From Aphelidium insulamus (taxonomy: Eukaryota; Aphelidiomycota; Aphelidea; Aphelidiaceae): a stretch of 64,000 nucleotides of DNA. Each line of letters starts with the position of its first letter. Position 1 is the first letter of the stretch. The notes under the pieces were generated by a model. It was not told the DNA's origin, made no database searches, and saw nothing but the letters and a program-made list of their open reading frames with translations. The stretch covers positions 1 through 64,000 of the forward strand of contig JAZDSV010000057.1 in the NCBI GenBank assembly GCA_036784855.1, written 5' to 3'. Of the stretch, positions 58,604 to 64,000 are shown piece after piece. Both the position numbers and the translations under genes were made by a program.

Positions 58604-60106
58604 ATGATATTCACTGCCGCCATCACCGTTGCGCTTGCCTTTGTCGCGTCTGTCAACACCATGGCTATTAAACGTGAACTGATCGATTCAGCAGATGGAA
58701 ATGGCAATGGTAAAGTTCGCAAACTGGAGTACGGCGACGACATCAGCGGCAAGTCCACGTTGGCAATGGCGCTGGAAAGCGAGGAGACTATCGATGACGC
58801 GATTGAAAACAACAACGTACACCCGACTACTTTGGCGATGGAAGCGATCAAGCACGGCAATATGGCGGCAATGGAGCATCTGGGCCTCCATCACGGCGTC
58901 ACCTATTCCTCGACAGATTGTGCGGCGATTGCCGCTAAAGCGGGCCAACTGTCGGCACTTCAGTGGTTGCACGCCCACCAGTGTCCATGGGACGAAACAA
59001 CATGCACCAATGCTGCACAAGGCGGTTACCGCGACGTGCTGGAATGGGCCAGATCACGAGGCTGCCGTTGGGATGCGAGTACTTTTTCGGGTGCAGCCAA
59101 ACACGGCGATCTAGTCTGGATAAAGTGGCTCCACGATAATGAGTGCCCGTGGGATGAGTGGACATTATGTGGTGGGGCCGAGAGCGGCAACCTGGAAGTG
59201 TTGGCATATTTGCAAGAAAATGGGTGCCCTTTCAACGAGTTTGCTTGTGCACGGGCCGCTCACCACGGACATCTACAAGCACTGCAGTGGCTCCGTGCAA
59301 ACGGATATCCGTGGGATGCCAGTACTTGTTGTTTGGCTGCTGTGGGTGGACATCTTGAAGTGCTGAAGTGGGTGCATGCAAATGGATGTCCATGGGATGC
59401 CAGAACTTGTTCTTTGGCGGCTGCGAAGGGACATCTTGAAGTGCTGAAGTGGGCGCATGCAAATGGATGTCCATGGGATGCGAAAACATGTGCGAATGCT
59501 GCAGAAAATGGACACCTTGAAGTGCTGCAGTGGGCACATCAGCATGGATGCCCATGGAATCCAGAGACGTGTATGAATGCCGCAAAAAATGGCCACCTTG
59601 AAAGTTTGATATATGCACGCACTAATGGGTGTGAGTGGAATGATTACATCTGCTATTATGCTGCGCACAATGGCGATTTGCAAATGTTGCAGTGGGCACG
59701 CGCCAACGGGGCGGAATGGGACGAGAAAGTGTGCACGTATGCGGCTGATGGTGGCCACCTGGCAGTGCTGCAATGGGCCCGTGCAAATAACTGCCCAGGA
59801 GATTCACGTGTGTGTCAATATGCTGCCAGGAGCGGTTACTTGCATGTCCTTCAGTGGGCCCGACAAAATGGATGTCCGTGGAATGAATTTGCGTGTGCAG
59901 CTGCAGCCGAAGGCGGTCACTTGAACATTCTGAAGTGGTTACGCGAAAACGGGTGCCCATGGGACCAGAACACACCCATTTACGCGGACATGCATGGACA
60001 TTATGATGTCTGGCTGTGGGCACTAGAAAATGGGTGCACAAGACCTTTTGTCCCATTTACAAATCCGTATGTGCCATGGCCATTGCAACCTGCAGACCAC
60101 GCGTAA
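58604..60106 (+). CDS. Secreted protein of fourteen 27-residue ankyrin-like repeats
   Basis: Single exon, 500 residues from the ATG at 58604; the frame is open further upstream, but this ATG gives the signal peptide MIFTAAITVALAFVASVNTM. A charged linker (AIKRELIDSADGNGNGKVRK) follows. From about residue 120 there are fourteen tandem units, nearly all exactly 27 residues, of the form GHLEVLQWARANGCPWD..TC.NAA. Adjacent units 6 and 7 are almost identical at DNA level, which suggests recent internal duplication. No F-box or enzyme domain is seen. The fold should be a helical solenoid for protein binding, outside the cell if the signal peptide works. Confidence 0.88.
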   Translation: MIFTAAITVALAFVASVNTMAIKRELIDSADGNGNGKVRKLEYGDDISGKSTLAMALESEETIDDAIENNNVHPTTLAMEAIKHGNMAAMEHLGLHHGVTYSSTDCAAIAAKAGQLSALQWLHAHQCPWDETTCTNAAQGGYRDVLEWARSRGCRWDASTFSGAAKHGDLVWIKWLHDNECPWDEWTLCGGAESGNLEVLAYLQENGCPFNEFACARAAHHGHLQALQWLRANGYPWDASTCCLAAVGGHLEVLKWVHANGCPWDARTCSLAAAKGHLEVLKWAHANGCPWDAKTCANAAENGHLEVLQWAHQHGCPWNPETCMNAAKNGHLESLIYARTNGCEWNDYICYYAAHNGDLQMLQWARANGAEWDEKVCTYAADGGHLAVLQWARANNCPGDSRVCQYAARSGYLHVLQWARQNGCPWNEFACAAAAEGGHLNILKWLRENGCPWDQNTPIYADMHGHYDVWLWALENGCTRPFVPFTNPYVPWPLQPADHA

Positions 60107-60245
60107 CCTCAGCAATTCATAAAGTCATTCACAAATTATCAACTGCATTGACAATGTTCACATATAGCAAGTGCCATGTATACACGCAACGTAACACGTA
60201 GTTCCTTGTGGTTCACACTAAACTGACAGCCACGGTACTCGGCAT

Positions 60246-60998
60246 CTAACCGCCCTTGGAGAAGGCCGCAGCACGAGCATTCAGGCGGGCACGGCTCTCC
60301 TGCGCCGCACGCTCCTTCTCCTCCTTCTCGGCCTTTTCGCGGTCGGCCTCGATTTTACGCGCCTCCGCCAGCTTCTTCTTCTCCTCGTACTCGCGCTTGA
60401 TGGCCGCCTTGTTGTCCTCGGTACGGTCACGTGTCTGCATGGCGGCCTGCTCAAAGAACACTGCGTGCTTGCCCAGATTGTTCTGTGGATCAGTTGGTAT
60501 TGTGTGTACATATACACTATCAGCACGTACGCCGTAGATGCGGCCAAACAGCGTCAGCTCAATAGAGTTCTCGGCCTTGCTGCCGGCCGGGCCACTGAGC
60601 ATCTGCAGAAACTCCAAGAAGCTGATCTTGCCGTCATTGTCCTTGTCCACCTCGGCAATGATCTGGCGGATCTCGGTTACGGTCTTGGTCTCGCCCAGCT
60701 TCTCCATCATCTTGGTCACGTCGTGCAGGTCGAGGAAGCCGTCGCTGTCACGGTCCAGGCCCTGGATGGGTGTCAGTGTGCGTGCGTGTGTGCCAATGAG
60801 TAAGTAATATCAACGTGCCTTGAAGTTATTGCACGTCTGGGTGTAGGTCTCGCGCGTAAGGTTGGCGAAGCGGCCCTCGTTGAACGTGATGGCCTCGGAG
60901 TAGCTGTTGGGCGCGTCAGTCGCTATCAGCGCGGCAGAGCCTGTCACTTACGTGCTGTTTGGTGTCAGTGTCACGGGTGCTTTCTTGGCGGCAGACAT
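60246..60998 (-). CDS. EF-hand protein, swiprosin/EFHD2-like
   Basis: Exons 60998-60952, 60903-60819, 60761-60531 and 60482-60246 give 199 residues. Two EF-hands are intact: LDRDSDGFLDLHDV and VDKDNDGKISFLEFLQML. After them comes the swiprosin-type C-terminus: GKHAVFFEQAAM, then a long charged helix (KREYEEKKKLAEARKIEADR) ending ARLNARAAAFSKGG, comparable to AKNFFEAKV...RRLRQAAFQKLKANF of EFHD2. Swiprosins bind calcium and bundle actin. Intron 60762-60818 has a GC donor (GCACGT), required to join CNNFK to GLDRDSDG. Confidence 0.85.
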
Positions 60999-61215
60999 GT
61001 CTGTATGTGAGCAGATTGTTTAGAGTTTCTAGCAGTTATAACTGTGTGTATAGTGTAGAGTACTACTATAAGTGCAAGATGACGTATGTGCAAACAACAA
61101 GAGCGGCTTTATACGCGCAGGCATGGAATGACGACTGGTAAAACACGATTGGCCAGTGGAAGTCGAGTGACTCTGTTAACTGATTCATCGCATTTCATAT
61201 GAATCGCGGCCTTTT

Positions 61216-62718
61216 CTAGTGCGGCCGTTGCTGCGTCACATATGAGTATTTCCACACACATGCAGGTATGCATCCTACACACCTTGCCGGCCAGATAGTG
61301 GAATACAGCCTCGGCCACCCACGGCTCGCGGTAAAAGTCTGCTCTCCGCTGCGCTTCCAAATTCACCTGATTCTCACCCAGAACAATCTATCATCATTGT
61401 TGGACTCGCATTAAATAGTTGTTAATACAACTAATATACCTCCAGGTCGCGCGCCTGACTAGCAATCCAGTCGTTGATAAACTTGACGGGGTTCTGCGTG
61501 AACGCCAGCATGAAATCCCGCTTGAGCCGATGGCTGTGTATCTGATGGATCATCGAGATGAGCTGCTGGTCCAGCTGTCCAATCTCCTTCTGGTGGCCGG
61601 GCGACGTGACAAACTTCATCATCGGCACACGCACCGGATCATCTACATCCACCTCGACATCCAGCACAAAGTCCCACACGTGCCGCTCCACATCCGCCCG
61701 TATCTCGTACTCGATCATAATAGGATCTTCGGGCAGCAGATGCTGCGCCATCAGTGCCGGCAACTGCGGGAACATGAACTGCTCCACGCCGAGCGCCTTC
61801 TTCATGGCCTCGTCCGCACGTATAACTCGGTGATCACTAGAGTCTTGCAGGCGGTTTGTCTAAATGGCACAATTACTACACTTGCATAACACACTGAGCA
61901 CACTGACCTTGATGTACTGCCAAATGGCCATGATGACCATGGCCTTGGTGTCGCTGTGTAGGTTGAGGAGTGAGGCCAGTTGCGGTGAGAGCTTAAACTT
62001 TTCCGGCTGGTGGTCTAGGTGCAGAAATATCTTGCACTTTACGTTCTGGTCCCCCGTTCGTTTCACCTCGAACCCATCTGATTCTGGCGTGGCCGGTGTC
62101 TTTATCCACTGATAATCTGAGTAAATGTAAAAGTATGGCAATCCCAGGCATACCTCAATGATGTTGTCGGCTCCGGGAAAGAGCTGCGGGTCGCGGTCCA
62201 GCTCAATTACGATGCGCTTGAAAAAGGCCGACATTTTCCTCGACGACTTTCCATTGCGTGCCTAACAAGTGTAAAGTTTAGTATGCCATGCTATGTATAA
62301 AGAAGATAGAGAGGAGTCCACATACATCCAGTAGTCGACCCTCCACCCGCAGAGTCCAGGAGGGAATGTTGCCAGTGGCAAACCCATCTTGACCGGCGTC
62401 GCCCCCAGTCTGGAACGCCGATCGGTTGGACACGTAGAGCCGCAGCTGCCGTTTCTGCTTCAGAGGCCGGGTGAGCGCCTCCTGGATGTCGAGGCGCTTG
62501 CGTATCAGCAGCGTGTCCAGCCGGCGCTCCTGCTGTTGCAGCTGGGCGTAGAGCTGCGCCTCGGGCAGGTGTTGGAGTGAGTATGGGAGCTGGCGCTCAT
62601 GTGGCCGTTTGCGCTTCTTGTGTGCGGCACCGCCGGTAGCACCACTGCCGTTGTTGAGTGCGGAGGCTGTGGCGGCGGCGGCGGCGGCTGGTTGAGCAGA
62701 TTGTGGCGGCAATTGCAT
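61216..62718 (-). CDS. SWI/SNF complex subunit, BAF60/SWP73 type
   Basis: Exons 62718-62326, 62261-62154, 62108-61908, 61859-61441, 61388-61283 and 61230-61216 give 413 residues. The N-terminus is Ala/Gln-rich with a basic KKRKRPHERQ. The conserved middle starts RKMSAFFKRIVIELDRDPQL. The SWIB domain spans FKLSPQLASLLNLHSDTKAM, VIMAIWQYIKTNRLQD and FMFPQLPALMAQHLLP. The C-terminal helices (QIHSHRLKRDFMLAFTQNP and RRADFYREPWVAEAVFHYLA) also match BAF60 and Rsc6. The protein links ATP-dependent chromatin remodellers to transcription factors. The last exon encodes only QRPH; animal BAF60 extends about ten residues further. Confidence 0.93.
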
Positions 62719-62855
62719 TTCCCTGCTGGGTTAAGCCTGGCCGGTAATAGCGGTGCCTGTAATATGCAAAGCGGCCGGCCAATCACGCCGGATACGATCG
62801 GGATGCAGCGCGGCAATTTCACCGCTTGTTCTCTCATCATTCAATCCGCACCGAT

Positions 62856-63166
62856 ATGCACGCAAAGATCATTGCCTTGCTGCTCGCAGCCGCGTTCTTT
62901 GTGGATGCGATGGCGATCCAAAGTATGCGTGATGATGGTGCGGACAATTTGATTACTTGACCTGATTCCCGTTCGATTCCACTGTGGCACACGTACTGCA
63001 ATACCTGCACCCTAACTTCGTGTGCCTCGCAATGGTGAATAAGGAGTGGCGCAATACGCACTCACAATTACATGACGAGATGCATGCAATCAGCCACGTT
63101 GCAGACTTTGTCGACCGTGTTGAACTGGTAGACCTGGCCATCAAACACAACATTCATTCCCAATAG
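62856..63166 (+). pseudogene. Broken secreted F-box-like gene
   Basis: The signal peptide MHAKIIALLLAAAFFVDAM is followed by AIQSMRDDGADNLIT and a stop. The coding sense then resumes in another frame as an F-box-like segment: HVLQYLHPNFVCLAMVNKEW, then ADFVDRVELVDLAIKH, which ends at a stop at about 63166. It closely parallels the copy at 63482. No repeats follow, so it is also truncated at the 3' end. Confidence 0.7.
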
Positions 63167-63481
63167 CCAATGCCAAATCTGATGTAAAGTTGCAACTCTA
63201 ACTTGCAAAGTTCATATATATATATATATGTATGAACAGTTGCACGAAAGGGAATGCAGAGCAGACGTCAACATAGGAGTTGGGGCGGGAGGCCCGCCGT
63301 AGTGCACTGTCTGTGGGACAGTGAGAGATGAGAGCACAATAGAAGCCAATAACCCGTGCTCCAAACCGCAACGTGACCGCGGCCAACAGTAGGTCATGTG
63401 AACGCACATGTCAACTCGCACAGGATACAATATGCAAGTGGCAAATTCGGTCCACTATTCTCTCATCTTTTTGGCACCAAA
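63167..63481. other. Intergenic between F-box-like copies
   Basis: It contains a TA microsatellite at about 63213 to 63230 and TTCTCTCATC at 63457 to 63466, also present before the copy at 62856 (62828 to 62837). No gene was seen. Confidence 0.5.
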
Positions 63482-64000
63482 ATGCGCGTAAATATCATTG
63501 CCTTGCTGCTCACAGCCGCGCTCTCAGCGGATGCAATGGTGATCAAACGTGCTCGTGTTGATGATGAAGACAACTTGACGCCTGGTCCTGACTGCCATCC
63601 GATCCCAATGCTAGCCCAAGTACTGCAAAACTTGCATCCAAACTTCCTGTGTCTCGGTATGGTGAATAAGAAGTGGCTTAGCACGCATGCGCAAGTAATG
63701 ACAAGATGCATGAAACCAGTCGCGTTGCAGACTTTGTCAGCAGTGCCGAACTGGTAGACCGAGCCATTAAACATGGCGCTGAGAAGGGAAATCTGGCCAC
63801 GGAAGCTTCAGGCAAAGGTCACACCAATGCACGAGAGCACCTCAAAAAAATACACAATTTTGACGTCAGTCGGTGCCGCAGATAATTAATGTGGCTGCAG
63901 GCTGAACATGGCAGTGAACCGCTACACCCGCAAGGAACGGGCAGTGACGTTCTTTCTTTGGGAACAGGCGTTTTGCACAGTGCCATCAATGGTGGGCAGG
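63482..64000 (+). pseudogene. Secreted F-box-like gene, frameshifted, runs off the window
   Basis: The signal peptide MRVNIIALLLTAALSADAM is followed by VIKRARVDDEDNLTPGPD and the F-box-like segment PMLAQVLQNLHPNFLCLGMV then NKKWLSTH. Near 63695 the frame shifts by one base (GTAATGACAAG), and the sense continues as DKMHETSRVADFVSSAELVD, then RAIKHGAEKGNLATEA, which begins to look like the repeat region. The 3' part lies beyond 64000. If the single shift is an assembly error, this would be an intact gene. Confidence 0.6.

Noticed and set aside
62970-62980. GTTCGATTCC, resembling a tRNA T-loop
   Set aside because: It lies inside the broken F-box-like gene and no A-box, acceptor stem or anticodon arm surrounds it. 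No tRNA or rRNA gene was found by eye in the window.

Overview
This window is nuclear DNA of a gene-dense, intron-rich eukaryote, most likely a unicellular protist. Genes lie 0.1 to 1 kb apart on both strands. Nearly all are split by short introns, mostly 41 to 80 bp, and carry conserved eukaryotic proteins: kinesin-14, methionine aminopeptidase 2, cofilin, ribosomal protein eL33, a BAF60-type SWI/SNF subunit and a small CTD phosphatase. An Ena/VASP homologue and a swiprosin-like EF-hand protein point weakly to the opisthokont/amoebozoan/apusomonad side of the tree. A fungal-type ketol-acid reductoisomerase and a YPD1-type phosphotransfer protein argue against an animal. I cannot name the species.

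Layout. Positions 1 to 5.5 kb hold a non-LTR retrotransposon (LINE) whose 5' end lies outside the window. Its reverse transcriptase carries an unusual tandemly repeated insert. 5.5 to 7.4 kb is an AT-rich block of different composition. 7.4 to 26.4 kb is a housekeeping block: CTD phosphatase, HPt protein, kinesin-14, MetAP2, J-domain protein, Ena/VASP, inorganic pyrophosphatase, KARI, cofilin and a ZCCHC10-like protein. 26.6 to 31.3 kb holds a secreted ankyrin-repeat gene and its decayed paralogue. 31.9 to 49.6 kb returns to housekeeping and membrane genes: full-size ABCG transporter, nucleoside hydrolase, eL33, acyl-CoA dehydrogenase, ribulose-phosphate epimerase, PQ-loop transporter and a type I membrane glycoprotein. 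Two secreted orphans are interspersed. 50 to 64 kb is an accessory region rich in secreted proteins built from 27-residue ankyrin-like repeats and F-box-like segments, several broken, interrupted by a SH3-RhoGAP protein, a swiprosin-like protein and BAF60.

Two signals stand out. First, about eleven of roughly one hundred introns placed by hand use a GC donor, often GCAAGT, instead of GT. In most of these the GC donor is forced by reading frame and protein conservation. Second, there is a dispersed, fast-decaying family of proteins with signal peptides followed by F-box-like and/or ankyrin-like repeats. F-box proteins normally work in the cytosol, so a secreted F-box/ankyrin family would fit effectors delivered into another cell.

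Several otherwise intact host genes carry one single-base frameshift, mostly beside short homopolymers. These may be residual assembly errors rather than biology. Exon coordinates were derived by eye from splice sites, reading frame and family conservation, without computation.
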